This document shows, in pieces, positions 24,181 through 34,605 of a stretch of DNA of 64,000 nucleotides; the first letter of the stretch is position 1; each line of letters opens with the position of its first letter. The translations under genes were made by a program, and so were the position numbers. The notes beneath the pieces are model-generated. The model saw only the letters and a list, made by a program, of their open reading frames with translations, did no database searches and had not been told where the DNA came from. Source of the stretch: Turritopsis dohrnii (taxonomy: Eukaryota; Cnidaria; Hydrozoa; Anthoathecata; Oceaniidae); assembly GCA_027922465.2 (NCBI GenBank), contig BQMF02000015.1, positions 1,798,001-1,862,000 on the forward strand, in the 5' to 3' direction.

Positions 24181-25700
24181 ATGAAGAAAAACGTCGCCAC
24201 CCTCCTCAAATGGAAGCATAAAATCATTAACATTGAAACAATTAAAAGAGCTGAAGTTTCAATTCTGAAGATGGTGCAGTCAGAAGTGTTCAAAGTGGAA
24301 ATCAACGCAATTAGCTCGTCCCATTCCTTAAAAGAAGTTCGCTTGAAGAACAACAGTCCGTTATCTAAGCTCCAACCATTCCTTGACAACGATGGTTTGG
24401 TTCGTGTCAGTGGACGATTAAACGCAAGCTCGCACCTTCCAAGAGAATTGAAGCATCCTGTAATCATACCGAAGAACCACACGGTTACTAAGATGATAAT
24501 TCAATGGTGTCATCAAAATGTTCAGCACGCAGGTCGTGGTTTAACATTACACGAATTACGTCAAAATGGCTTTCACGTTATTAATGCCAATTCAAGAGTT
24601 CGACACGTCATTTTAATGTGCATAAAACACCGTCACTTGCGAGGGCGATTAGGGGAGCAGCAAATGGCGTTTGTGCCAGAAGATCGTTTTGAAGAGAGTC
24701 CACTCTTCACATATTGACTGTCAATATGTTTGGCCCGTTTTTGATAAAGGAGGGGCGCAAAGAGCTGAAATGCTATGGAACGCTTTTCACTTGCATGGCA
24801 AGTTGTGCTGTGCATATTGAGGTTACCCATTCACTTGAAACTGATTCCTTTATCATGGCGCTAAGAAGGTTCGTCAATCGGCGTGGCGCTATTCGTCAGT
24901 TGAGATCTGACAACGGCACCAATTTTGTGGGTGATAACACAGAATTGAGAAAGGCTATCAAAGAAATGGATCAAGAAAAAATAACTGAATATTTGCTCAG
25001 TCAAGGCGGTGATTGGATTACGTGGAAGTTTAACAAACCAGTTGCTAGCCATATGGGTGGTATTTGGGAGCGACAGATCAGATCTGCACGTGCCATACTC
25101 TCCTCTCTGATGATGACACATGGAGATAACATGGAGATAACGAGTCTTTCAGAACGCTAATTACCGAAGTGGAAGCAATCATCAATTCTAGAACCTTGAC
25201 GGTAGACAGTTTGGACTCGGAAATTCCTGTCGCTATATCTCCAAACAATATTCTTACGATGAAATCCAAGATAAAGATGCCTCCACCTGGTGCATTTGAA
25301 GATCATGGAACTTATAGCAAAAGAAGATGGCGCAGAGTGCAACACATTTTAAACGAATTTTGGTCTCGTTGGAGACATGAATATCTACAAACGCTTCAAA
25401 CTCGCAACAAGTGGCAGCGAAGGAAGCCAAACTTGGAAATTGATGACATTGTTCTGATGAAGGACGATTCTCCACGATGTCTGTGAAAAATGGCACGAGT
25501 TATTGCAACATCACCTGATAAAGATAATCAAGTTCGAAGTGTTAAACTCCATACAGCATTTGGTCAAGAATTGCTCCGTCCAATACACAAGATGTTCTGT
25601 TTATGGCGGTTGATGAGCAAAATACGTGAACTGAAATATAATTTGTTTCACGACGGAAATCCGCGTTCGCGTTATTCTTTGGTTGTTAGTTGGTGACGGA
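24181..25700 (+). pseudogene. BEL/Pao integrase
   Basis: The segment from 24181 shows VSGRLNASSHLPRELKHPVI and the HHCC zinc-binding region (CHQNVQHAGRG ... CIKHRHLRGR). The catalytic core follows in a shifted frame from 24714: MFGPFLIKEGRKE, then LRSDNGTNF (second Asp) and HMGGIWERQIRSAR (Glu). The position of the first catalytic Asp, just before MFGPF, reads as Asn (VNMFGPF), so the triad is broken. The C-terminal part lies in further frames from 25169 (INSRTLTVDSLD) and 25490. Lesions: TGA near 24718, frameshift near 25160, TGA at 25484-25486. Confidence 0.82.
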
Positions 25701-25795
25701 AGTTCGAGTTTCCGTCTAAAGTCCGAATCCCCGACGAGGAGCCAACTTGAATTAACTTTTTGTTTCAAGATCTCTTGGTCTTCAGAGGAGACAGA

Positions 25796-25999
25796 TGTTG
25801 CCGCCGTTCACGTGCTTATTTTTTTCTATTTCATACGCGCACAATGTTCTTTGTTTATTTTATGTTTTTATGTCTCTTACTTTTTGTGTTGTACGTGATG
25901 TTTGGTAGAAGTGTTATGTTACAGTGTTTTTACGTCTTCTGAATGTGTTAAAGAAGTTAGTAAAGCAAACCTTACGGTCTCTTTTGTTGGCCGTAACAG
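25796..25999 (+). repeat. Probable 3' LTR of the BEL/Pao element
   Basis: It begins TGTTGCCGCCG at 25796 after a purine tract (AGAGGAGACAGA) and ends CCGTAACA at 25999, giving a TG...CA LTR of 204 bp. It lies about 100 bp after the last integrase homology. No second copy exists in the window, so the ends rest on the TG/CA and polypurine rule. Confidence 0.55.
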
Positions 26000-26697
26000 C
26001 TTGATTTTCAAAATATTTCAGATAGCAAAACCAATTATTTTTCAAATATCATAGGGGGGATTTTCAAAAATTCCAGTGCGAGTTTTTAACTTGAAAGCCA
26101 AATTTTATATTTTTATCAATAAAAGACAAAGCAGGCTAAATTAGAGGCAAATGTTGAAAATCATTAAATTTTAATGAACGTTTACTAGTGGATGAAATTC
26201 TTACAAAACTTTACCAGTGGAACAAATTTTCATTGCTGATTTCGAATATGCAGGTCAACTGGTGAATATTGGTCAAAATAGACAAAATTTGAACCTTATT
26301 TTGAAAATTGTTCAATTCTTGTGAAACTTTACCAGTGGAACAAATTTTTATTGCTGATTTCGAATATGCAGGTCAACTGGTGCATATGGTCAAATTGGAC
26401 CAAATTTTGAAAACTATTCAATTCTTATGAAAATTTAATAGAGAAACAACTTTGTACTTTGAACTTTTATAAATGTGTTAACAAATAATTAAAGAAAGTG
26501 CTGTAGAATATATAGAAGTGTAAACATTTTAACCACCTCATATGATGACAAAAACGGAGAAGAGCAAAAAATTAAACAAAACATGGGAAACAGGAACACA
26601 CATAGTGCAAAAAAAAAAAACATATATAAACACTTGTGTTTCTCATGTATTCGTCAATATGTTATCCAGTGCAGACCGACTGCCTTTGTGTTCTGAG
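26000..26697. repeat. Non-coding stretch with a 118-bp tandem duplication
   Basis: ACTTTACCAGTGGAACAAAT and the downstream TTTCGAATATGCAGGTCAAC recur with a period of about 118 bp (first copy about 26199-26316, second 26317-26420). The rest is AT-rich with no gene seen. Confidence 0.75.
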
Positions 26698-26964
26698 TCA
26701 TGCACATCGTAATGAATTGAGAACTCGCCTGGTAACTTTGATCATTGTGCAAGACGCTTCGAAACATATTTGAGCAAGTGTTGTGCAGCTTTGGGCATCC
26801 TGAAGGACTGCGTTTGTTAGGATATTGAAAGCATGAAACTTATCTGGGCCACAAATGAACTGAAAACATATTCCTACGACAGTCCTTAAATTTTCGGACG
26901 GAAAAACTTTTGAACAAGCCAAAAATTCCTGCAGAAAGTTTCTGCTGCTAATGTACATCAACAT
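26698..26964 (-). CDS. Unrecognised cysteine-rich ORF
   Basis: 88 codons on the minus strand from an ATG at 26964. The composition is protein-like and Cys-rich (GICFQFICGPDKFHAF, CTTLAQICFEASCTMI), unlike the low-complexity frames around it. No motif I know, no neighbouring exon identified. It may be a fragment of a transposon protein. Confidence 0.25.
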   Translation of the reverse strand: MLMYISSRNFLQEFLACSKVFPSENLRTVVGICFQFICGPDKFHAFNILTNAVLQDAQSCTTLAQICFEASCTMIKVTRRVLNSLRCA

Positions 26965-28133
26965 GCGTTAGATGGCTTAAAACGAAATAAAAACCACATT
27001 AACGAGTACCACATTAACTAGTACCACATTAACGAGTACGACAGACAGTACAACAGACCCTGGCAGTACCGAAAAAATTACATTTTTTTCCTTTGAAAGC
27101 AAGTCATGTGATACATCATTGGAAGCGAATTTACATGCTGAATTGATTTATGCAACTTATTTACTTGTAAACCTATGTATTCCATCCACTGAAAAACCTT
27201 CACCAATATCACAAATAAATTCAACAATTACTTGCCCAGTGTACCTAGTGACGTCATAACAATAGAAAAATAGGCCACCTGTTTATAAAAATTAAGTCAA
27301 AATCTACAAAATAGGTAAAGGTCCAACTAGTCCAAATTTCAACAAAATAAATTGAGTCGTTCAGATTTTATGGATTTTATTGATTTTGATGGAATTAATG
27401 ATACGAATCTGTGTGTTTTTCTTCGATAACTTGCCGAAGAATAATCATTTTCTTGAAAGTTTTATATCAATAGCAAGTACTGAAAAAAGGGCTTTCTTTC
27501 TTTTGCAATAAAGCAAAAATACTTGCTTTAAATCAACCAAATTGTTTTCATTTCACTGAAGCAAAACATAAATTTCCTTGATTTTAAAGTTAGTTACCAA
27601 TAGATATTTTAGGTGAATTCAAAATTTCATATTAATTCCCTAATAATGCTTCATTATTGCTGCTAAAAAGCTGCAACGACGTGATCTAGCAAATCTATAT
27701 CGAGCTGGGTCTAATTGGAATATCCCACGATCGTTTTGTGCATATTTGGCAATCGTTCATTTTTAGAATTGCCATATTGCGCGCTGCGGCTTCTGAGGCA
27801 AAATCAATTGCGATAAGATATACGGGAATCTCTTGTTGATTATTGTGTGAAAAACATTATTTAACTGATTTTGTGTTGCCTTACCGTGGATTGGCCCCTT
27901 TATTTGTCAACTGCTTGTTGCTATACCCATGTCGCATTGTCTAATGAGGAATTCTCAATGCTAAGTCAGCATGCAGCAACCCTTATTTCTATTCGTAACG
28001 GTTCGTTTTCCTTAAACACAAACAGTTGATAAAATTGATCACAGTATACAAATGTCATTTTATTAGGATTGTTTTTTACATTTGCTTCTACAATGAATTG
28101 CTTTTTCAATTTTAGGTATTCGAATAAAATTTT
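26965..28133. other. Non-coding stretch with a short tandem repeat
   Basis: ACCACATTAACGAGT is repeated three times in tandem at about 26993-27040. No other feature is seen before the signal-peptide exon. Confidence 0.5.
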
Positions 28134-28182
28134 ATGGCTTTCTTCATCTTTGTTGCTTTGGTGGCTTTTCAACATACTTTTG
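28134..28182 (+). CDS. Signal-peptide exon of an IgSF (Alr-like) gene or pseudogene
   Basis: ATG at 28134 opens a 16-residue hydrophobic leader (MAFFIFVALVAFQHTFG) followed by a perfect donor G|GTAAGT in phase 1. This is the usual first exon of an immunoglobulin-superfamily receptor. The next plausible acceptor, TTGCAG at 28810-28815, starts an Ig-like exon in the right phase. The exon is also phase-compatible with the Ig exon at 55195. The match of leader, donor and phase is seen directly; that it belongs to the 55-63 kb gene is inference across a 27-kb intron full of transposons. Confidence 0.5.
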
Positions 28183-28815
28183 GTAAGTCTTAAGTTCCAG
28201 CTTCATCAAACTTTATCAAACTGAATGATTTTCATATTTGTTATATTTCTTGTCCTATTAAGCACAAAAATATTTTATCAACGTTGTTTCGACGTCGTGT
28301 TTAATCGTCTCTTGATGACCTTTTAATGGTCAAAATGGTAACACCAAAACAGCGTCGGATTTCCAAGCATAGTGAATCACCGTCAAGGGACATTGAATGC
28401 AGACGTCTCGTAATTCATGCGAGAGTGATAAACACTATACTGCAGCGCCTTGATACCTTCTAATTTATTTGAGTAATATGAAAATCACATCGTTTTAAAT
28501 CGTTTTTGTACAGTGTGCAGTTTAATGTTTTGTTTCTTCATTGAGGTGATAACTAGAGGATAACCTTCTCCATCACTCACCTAAAGGAATAGATAATGGC
28601 AAACACAATGCTTTCATGCTTTTTAAAATAATTATCTTAAAAATAAAACAAACTAACATGCAGAATATCAGAATAAAAATGCAAATTTCATCGTTGTTTT
28701 GACGTCGAAAGAACATCAGAATTGATTGTAAAAAGACTAAATGATTTTATTTATTTAATAGCATAAATAAAAAGTTATGCCACTCCTTTCACGATTAAGC
28801 TATCAACCATTGCAG

Positions 28816-29030
28816 GTACACGCTTTTTTTATGAGAAAGGTGCTTTTTCGTACCAAATTATCTTAAAGTTCAATCTACACATTTCGTCAGATGGAAAATA
28901 TGGGAATTATTTCTATCATATTTTGAAATTCATGAAGAACGTATCAATACACCCTTTTACCTTTCGCAGAACAATTACGTTCGTGTCCTTATCAAGTATG
29001 GATGATGCTCAGGTTAAAAATATATTGTGA
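28816..29030 (+). pseudogene. Truncated Ig-like exon
   Basis: After the acceptor ACCATTGCAG the phase-1 frame reads 70-odd codons: GTRFFYEKGAFSYQIIL at the start and RRTITFVSLSSMDDAQV near the end, then TGA at 29028-29030. The later block resembles the E-F turn of a V-type Ig domain (hydrophobic strand, then S-x-D-D-A). The exon then stops before the G strand, without a good phase-1 donor (only CAG|GTTAAA in phase 0). It is about 40 residues shorter than a full Ig exon, so it is probably a broken duplicate. The domain call is from pattern, not strong identity. Confidence 0.4.
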
Positions 29031-29400
29031 CGTTTTTCATTATGATTAATAACATAATGGTTATCAAAATTAGAAAAAAGTCAAGCGCTGCAATAATGGA
29101 CAATGACTGTATTTATAGACATAAGTTCAATCGAAAAAAATGAAATTCATTCTGCATCAATAACCTTCGACTATCAACATTTATATAAATGTTTCTTGGA
29201 AACTGACTTCTTGAAATATGGTTCCATTTTTTTTAATTTTTTTTTTTTTTAAACCAAAATATGTTTTTTCCCTATTGAATAAAAGTTATTTCAAATCATT
29301 AAAAAATCGTTAAAAATATATTAAAATAAATAAATAGATACAATATTTACACTATTTACACTAGGATTGGAGCCTAGCCTCCTCACTCGCCAAATCGAAA
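29031..29400. other. Non-coding stretch
   Basis: No feature seen apart from a T-rich run at about 29227-29251. Confidence 0.4.
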
Positions 29401-29403
29401 TCG

Positions 29404-29729
29404 TCAACAGCTTCCACGTTTACTTTTTTGACCCGACTACCCTTTAAACATAGCAAGGCAGATCGCAAAATGACAAAAGACAGCTTACATCTTATTCACG
29501 TCATTACTTGTTCATATCTCTGTCCTGTCTTTGTGGCAATCTTTTCCGCGAGGTGTTTGTGGAAGATGGTGCTCTCCTGGCTCATTCCTCCGTTAATTGA
29601 GAAGACAAGTGGAGTGAATGAGCCATGTTCACTGTTAATGACACGTTCGTTATATTTCCTCTTCTTTTCATTTTCATGGCTCTTGTAGATCGATGAAATT
29701 GGAGTGTTCGCTTGTGAGTTTGAATTCAA
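29404..29729 (-). pseudogene. C-terminal fragment of a retroelement polyprotein
   Basis: On the minus strand, KKRKYNERVINSEHGSFTPL, then VFSINGGMSQEST and HKHLAEKIATKTG run to a TGA near 29495, after which IRCKLSFVILRSALLCLKG continues in frame. The order 'SFTPLV..GGM....FYKRLA.....W+R.+LSF.LLRS...C+RG' is a conserved tail found on many invertebrate and fish retroelement ORFs. The stop replaces the expected Trp of W(I/L)R. The precise retroelement class is not resolvable from this piece. Confidence 0.55.
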
Positions 29730-29814
29730 TCATATTTATTTGATCTGTACATTCATAAAAACCACTAAAGTGAGTTAAAACGTTTACAAGGAACAGAATA
29801 ATCTAATAAATTTG

Positions 29815-31280
29815 AACAAGATGCCCTTACGGGCAGAAGGCTTTCTGCAAGATCAGCTGAAAAATGAAATACTATAACAACTTTCTTGAAACTTGAATGA
29901 TTTTGAATCATTGAATGGTGGAAGAATTTCTACAATATATAATACATTCCCAGGCATGTATAATTGACACAATGCGAAACTTTCTTATAATGTATATACT
30001 GCCAATAAAATGAATGATATATTTATTAATACAATTAATATCAACAATACATCGATCCTTTCAGATATCCTAATGAGTATGCTCGTAACTCATAAACTCA
30101 AAACAATTTTCCAAGTACACATCAATTGTGGGTATGCAAAATACATTCATATAGACTAAAGAAAATCAGCATATATATATATATAATATATATAACTTAC
30201 TTTGATAAACAATATGAAATGCACTTACATTCTTGATCTAAGTTGACATACATGACCTGTTTAAAATGTTTTTTTTGAAATTAAGGGAAGGTTGAAATTA
30301 ACATTACGTTTCTGATTACATATGCACCTCAGGGCATTGCAAAATTGTTATTGACACTATGTGAAACTTCATTTCATATATACACCACTTAATTACATAT
30401 AAATGACATAAAACATGCCTTCTTTTGGGGATGCAGAACAAGATTAAGTTCATATTAAACTTTTCAGATATCACAGTGGTTACGTACGTAAATCATTTTC
30501 TTTAAACACTTGACATGTACATGTACTTAATTATGTACATAATTCCCAATATTGCAACCACAAAAAGTAAACCAAAATTTTGATCATTAAAAATAAATAC
30601 CTAAGCTCTAAACTCACCACACACAATTTTATAACTGAAAGGAAAATTTTCTTTGTGGGTTTCAAAATGTGCTGGTGTATTGCATTTACAGGCAGTTGGA
30701 AGATGTTTCAATTTGCTATTGTGATTAGGAAAGCTATTTGTAATAAAGGACATTGGCAGTATATAAAACTTAAAAACTGATCAAGCATTAAAACATAAAC
30801 ATTAGCATCAAACATTAAAAGTGGTACAGAGTAGACACACATTTTTAATGATGGAGCTGAGGAGGACAGTAAGCTGAGCAGTACGTTTCCACAGCCCAAA
30901 TAGCCCACACATGAAACAAACAACCATCTTTTTTTAGAAACATTTTTTTAGAATCTCAGACATTTAATCTCAAAAACAAAGGCATACCTTTTTCGTTCTG
31001 TTTACAAAACATTAAAAACTTTTCCTTGGAAACGAATGATCATCATTGAATCATTTCAAGATAATAATAAATTAATGCTAGATATATCATTCTTCATCTT
31101 CAGTTATGGAAATGAGGATCTTCTTTACATTAAATCCATTAAATACTGACTAAAGATACTTTCGTATCCTGTCGGTTCATTGTTGTGAGTTTCTTTGACT
31201 GATATGCGTGGTTTTGGTTTCGTGTAAACATTCGCACAAGATTTCAAAAAACCGCTAGGTTTGGACAGTAAGAAAAAGAA
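29815..31280 (+). repeat. Unit A of a head-to-tail 1.4-1.6 kb repeat array
   Basis: It starts AACAAGATGCCCTTACGGGC (a small GCCC/GGGC hairpin) followed by AGAAGG..TTTCTGCAA, and ends with CCGCTAGGTTTGGACAGTAA then a purine run. The interior has recurring landmarks: GCCAATAAA, TTTTCAGATATC, GTAATAAAGGACATTG, GGAGCTGAGGAGGAC, CAGCCCA. There is no coding potential. The same landmarks in the same order recur in units B, C and D. Confidence 0.8.
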
Positions 31281-31910
31281 GACAAGATGCCCTTGCAGGC
31301 AAAAGGATTTCTGCAAAACCAGCTGAAATATGAAAAAAGAAAGACTATGATTGACATTCTTGAAATTTAAGAAAGGTTTAATCATTGCCGCAGATCATGT
31401 ACTACCCAAAAATCTGGAAAAAACATAATTTTCACTATCCAAAACTTTATACCAATAAACACCAATAAACTTGATTATACCTGAATGACGTAATGTTCTT
31501 TATTTTGTTGGTACGAAATGATATTAAAGATTCAGTGATCAATTCAGATAAGACAATGTAAGTTAATGTAAATGCCTACCATCCTAATAGAATAGCTAAT
31601 TCACAAGCACAAAAAGGAAAGCGTAGATTTTAATGATACAAAATACATCATACAAAATCAACATACATAACTGAAAACAGAAATTTGTGCTTTAATTTTA
31701 GTAACAATATGTCATTGCAATCTTTTTAATGTAGAAACATGCATTACTGAACTAAATTTCATGAAAAGATTATAAAAATTTATTCAGAAGCTTAAAAAAC
31801 ATTAAATTTTTAATTACGTATACACGCCAGAGCATTATGAAAGGATGACTGACACAATACGAAACTTATATTAACTTATATTAACTGCCATTTTTTACGG
31901 TTTGGTATTA

Positions 31911-31961
31911 TTCCGCTGAAGATTGTTACCGAGTACGGTGGCATGAAACTATTAGTACGGA
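31911..31961 (+). ncRNA. Hammerhead-ribozyme-like fold in the 5' terminal repeat of Penelope-like element 2
   Basis: The conserved core is present in order: CTGAAGA (31916-31922, consensus CUGANGA), GAAAC (31945-31949) and GTA (31955-31957, consensus NUH). Stem I is TCCG (31912-31915) with CGGA (31958-31961). Stem II is TGTTACC (31924-31930) with GGTGGCA (31937-31943), two G-U pairs, loop GAGTAC. Stem III is the minimal AC/GT pair with a 5-base loop. Predicted cleavage is after 31957. Minimal stem III hammerheads are known from Penelope-like element terminal repeats. The 10.1/11.1 pair is U-U, a weakness. Confidence 0.65.
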
Positions 31962-32005
31962 TAAACTAAATCTCGTTTATTTACCTACTTGCGTACCACG
32001 CTCTG

Positions 32006-34165
32006 TTGAGAGACATTGAGCACTTTTCTGAAAAAAAAGATAAAACTTATACTACAAAGCTCCTGAAGAAGTTGAGCACTTTACTTCGACTTTCAAAAAA
32101 AATGAAAAAGACGAACTTGCATTATTCTACAAAAAACATTCCGATTGCATCCCAACACAACTATAAGATGCAATTGATTGAAAAAATTGAAGCTGTGATA
32201 AAAAGGATGCGATGGAAAGCAATTTTCTTCGATAACGAAAACAACAATGAAGAACACACAAACGAAACATATGGCCTGAAAACAACCAATACACCACAGC
32301 ATGTTCCTGAGTTGGCAAACTTCGAGAAAGAACTTATCGACATTGTCAGAAAACTTAAATTCAACAAAGGTGCGTGGGAATTTCAAAAAACTCTGAAGAA
32401 AGATATACAAAAAATAAACACTTCCACTAAATTGTATGTACCAGCAGACAAAACGTCAAACATGTACCTAGTCGACAAGGATGCTTACAAAAAGATCTTA
32501 ACAAATTCCATCACAGCAACATACAAGAAAGCTAATCAAAACATCAAGAACGAAATTAACAACAGTGCAAAGGAAATCCTAAAAGATCACCACATCATGA
32601 ACAGAATCATCATCAACGGTGAAAACAACTGTTTTGTGACGCTGAAAGACCACAAAGAAAACTTTGCCAATAATCCAACAACAAGACTAATTAACCCCGC
32701 TAAAAACGAGCTTGGTAGGATCAGCAAAGTTATTATACAAACCATCAACACAGAAATACGAAAGAAGCTAGAGCTGAATCAATGGAAAAGCACAAAAAAT
32801 GTAATTGACTGGTTCAAAGAGATCGAAGAGAAAAATCTTTGCAAATTCATGATGTTTGACGTGAAGGACTTTTACCCCTCAATCAGTGAAACATTGTTGA
32901 TGAATGCTTTACAGTTTGCTGTACGTACTGTAACCGTGAGTGAAAAAGATAAAGAAATCATACTCCATTCACGGAAGTCACTGTTATTTAACAACAAAGA
33001 AAGCTGGGTAAAGAAAGGGGATAAGCTGTTTGATGTTACAATGGGTGCATATGATGGCGCTGAGGTGTGCGAGCTCGTCGGCTGCTTCCTTCTATCAGAA
33101 ATAACAACTACTTACAATAAGCAAGACATTGGGCTTTACAGGGATGATGGACTTGCAGTGTTCAAGAACATGAGTGGACCACAAAGTGAACGCACGAAAA
33201 AAGACTTCCAAAAAATATTCAAGAAACACAAGCTAGATATAGTAATCCAATGCAACATGAAGAAAGTTGACTATCTAGACGTTACACTAGACCTTACCGA
33301 CGGTACATTTAGACCATATCATAAACCAGGCAATGAAATCAACTACGTGCACGTTGAATCAAACCACCCACCAAACATAATAAAGCAAATCCCAATATCA
33401 ATCCAAGATCGCCTTTCCAACCTATCATCCAGTGAAGAAATTTTCAATGCAGCTACACCATACTACACAGAAGCCCTCAGAAGATCGGGATACAATCATG
33501 ATTTTAAATACACACCGAGCAATAACACCCAGAGGAGGAATAGAAATAGAAAGAGAAACATCATTTGGTTTAACCCACCGTTTAACAAAAATTTGTCTAC
33601 GAACATCGGTCGTTTCTTTTTGAACCTGGTGCGCAAGCATTTTCCACGGCAACACAAGTTCCACAAGATTTTTAATAAAAATAATGTGAAAGTCAGCTAC
33701 TCGTGTATGCCCAACATCAAGTCTTCCATCAACGCGCACAACAAGAAGATTCTCACACCAACCGGTCACAGAGAAGACGAAAGAACATGCAACTGCATCA
33801 AAAAAGAAGATTGCCCGATGGCTGGAAACTGTCTTGCAGCAAACATAGTCTACGAGGCTACATTAACAACTGACATTCCACACTACGGGGAAAAGAAATA
33901 CATCGGAATTAGCGAAAGCACTTTCAAAAAGCGCTTCACAAACCACAAGACATCTTTCCGTTTAGAAAGATATAAAAACAGCACTGCTCTTTCTACGGAA
34001 TACTGGAAACTCAAAAACGAAAACGGAAACCCTAACGTAACCTGGCGAATTTTGAAACACGCAAAAGCTTTCACGCCTGAATCCGGAAGATGTGCACTAT
34101 GCCTCGCAGAAAAATACGAAATTGCAGTGTATCCTGGAAAAAAACTTATTGAACAAAAGGACTGA
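32006..34165 (+). CDS. Penelope-like reverse transcriptase with GIY-YIG endonuclease
   Basis: A 719-codon uninterrupted frame. It is open from 31970 within the 5' repeat; the first in-frame ATG is at 32102, so the start is uncertain. An N-terminal helical region is followed by RT blocks VPADKTSNMYLVDK (about residue 145), CFVTLKDHKENFANNPTTRL, motif A MMFDVKDFYPSIS (about 280), MGAYDGAEVCELVG (about 345), and motif C LYRDDGLAVF (about 377), a YxDD box. Near the C-terminus a Cys cluster (CNCIKKEDCPMAGNC, about 597-611) leads into the GIY-YIG nuclease: VYEATL, KKYIGISE (about 630) and KKRFTNHKTSF. This enzyme nicks DNA and primes cDNA on it. It differs strongly from element 1 (YVDD, different linkers), so two distinct Penelope lineages occur here. 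All key residues are present, so activity is plausible. Confidence 0.92.
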   Translation: MRDIEHFSEKKDKTYTTKLLKKLSTLLRLSKKMKKTNLHYSTKNIPIASQHNYKMQLIEKIEAVIKRMRWKAIFFDNENNNEEHTNETYGLKTTNTPQHVPELANFEKELIDIVRKLKFNKGAWEFQKTLKKDIQKINTSTKLYVPADKTSNMYLVDKDAYKKILTNSITATYKKANQNIKNEINNSAKEILKDHHIMNRIIINGENNCFVTLKDHKENFANNPTTRLINPAKNELGRISKVIIQTINTEIRKKLELNQWKSTKNVIDWFKEIEEKNLCKFMMFDVKDFYPSISETLLMNALQFAVRTVTVSEKDKEIILHSRKSLLFNNKESWVKKGDKLFDVTMGAYDGAEVCELVGCFLLSEITTTYNKQDIGLYRDDGLAVFKNMSGPQSERTKKDFQKIFKKHKLDIVIQCNMKKVDYLDVTLDLTDGTFRPYHKPGNEINYVHVESNHPPNIIKQIPISIQDRLSNLSSSEEIFNAATPYYTEALRRSGYNHDFKYTPSNNTQRRNRNRKRNIIWFNPPFNKNLSTNIGRFFLNLVRKHFPRQHKFHKIFNKNNVKVSYSCMPNIKSSINAHNKKILTPTGHREDERTCNCIKKEDCPMAGNCLAANIVYEATLTTDIPHYGEKKYIGISESTFKKRFTNHKTSFRLERYKNSTALSTEYWKLKNENGNPNVTWRILKHAKAFTPESGRCALCLAEKYEIAVYPGKKLIEQKD

Positions 34166-34288
34166 AATAATAGCCAAATGTCGACACAGAAGAAAACATC
34201 TACTGCTTCTCCACCACGGTCTGGAAAATATCACGTGACGTCAAATTTCTAGAAGCTATTGTAATGCATTTTTTACGGTTTGGTATTA

Positions 34289-34339
34289 TTCCGCTGAAGA
34301 TTGTTACCGAGTACGGTGGCATGAAACTATTAGTACGGA
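34289..34339 (+). ncRNA. Hammerhead-like fold, 3' terminal repeat copy
   Basis: Identical in sequence to the fold at 31911-31961; predicted cleavage after 34335. Two cuts would release a unit-length 2378-nt RNA from 31958 to 34335. Confidence 0.62.
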
Positions 34340-34605
34340 TAAACTAAATCTCGTTTATTTACCTACTTGCGTATTAACTGCCAATAAACTTAATGAACAA
34401 AATAACATTAAATTTATATGCTTTCAGATATCACACTGCTTACGTATGTACGGTCAATCTTCCTAATTACTAAGACATCGCAAACACAAAAAGTAAACAA
34501 AAATTAGGATTATGAAAAATATGACCTAAACATACCAAAATTAGCAAACATAACTGAAAGCAGAAATTTGAGTTAAAGAATGTTCAGTATTTAGAATATA
34601 CAAGT

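Larger units (their letters stand above)
31891..34371 (+). mobile_element. Penelope-like element 2, apparently intact and recent
   Basis: The target duplication TATTAACTGCCA is present at 31879-31890 and 34372-34383. The element begins and ends with direct repeats of 103 bp (31891-31993 and 34269-34371) that I find identical base for base, meaning a very recent insertion or gene conversion. Between them is a single uninterrupted coding frame with RT and GIY-YIG nuclease. The repeats carry a hammerhead-type ribozyme fold, listed separately. It sits in unit B of the repeat array. Confidence 0.92.
31281..34605 (+). repeat. Unit B of the repeat array (shorter, split by a Penelope-like element)
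   Basis: It begins GACAAGATGCCCTTGCAGGC at 31281, right after the end motif of unit A. Without the Penelope-like insertion it is about 0.83 kb, lacking the GGAGCTGAGG half. It joins unit C at 34606. Confidence 0.75.
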
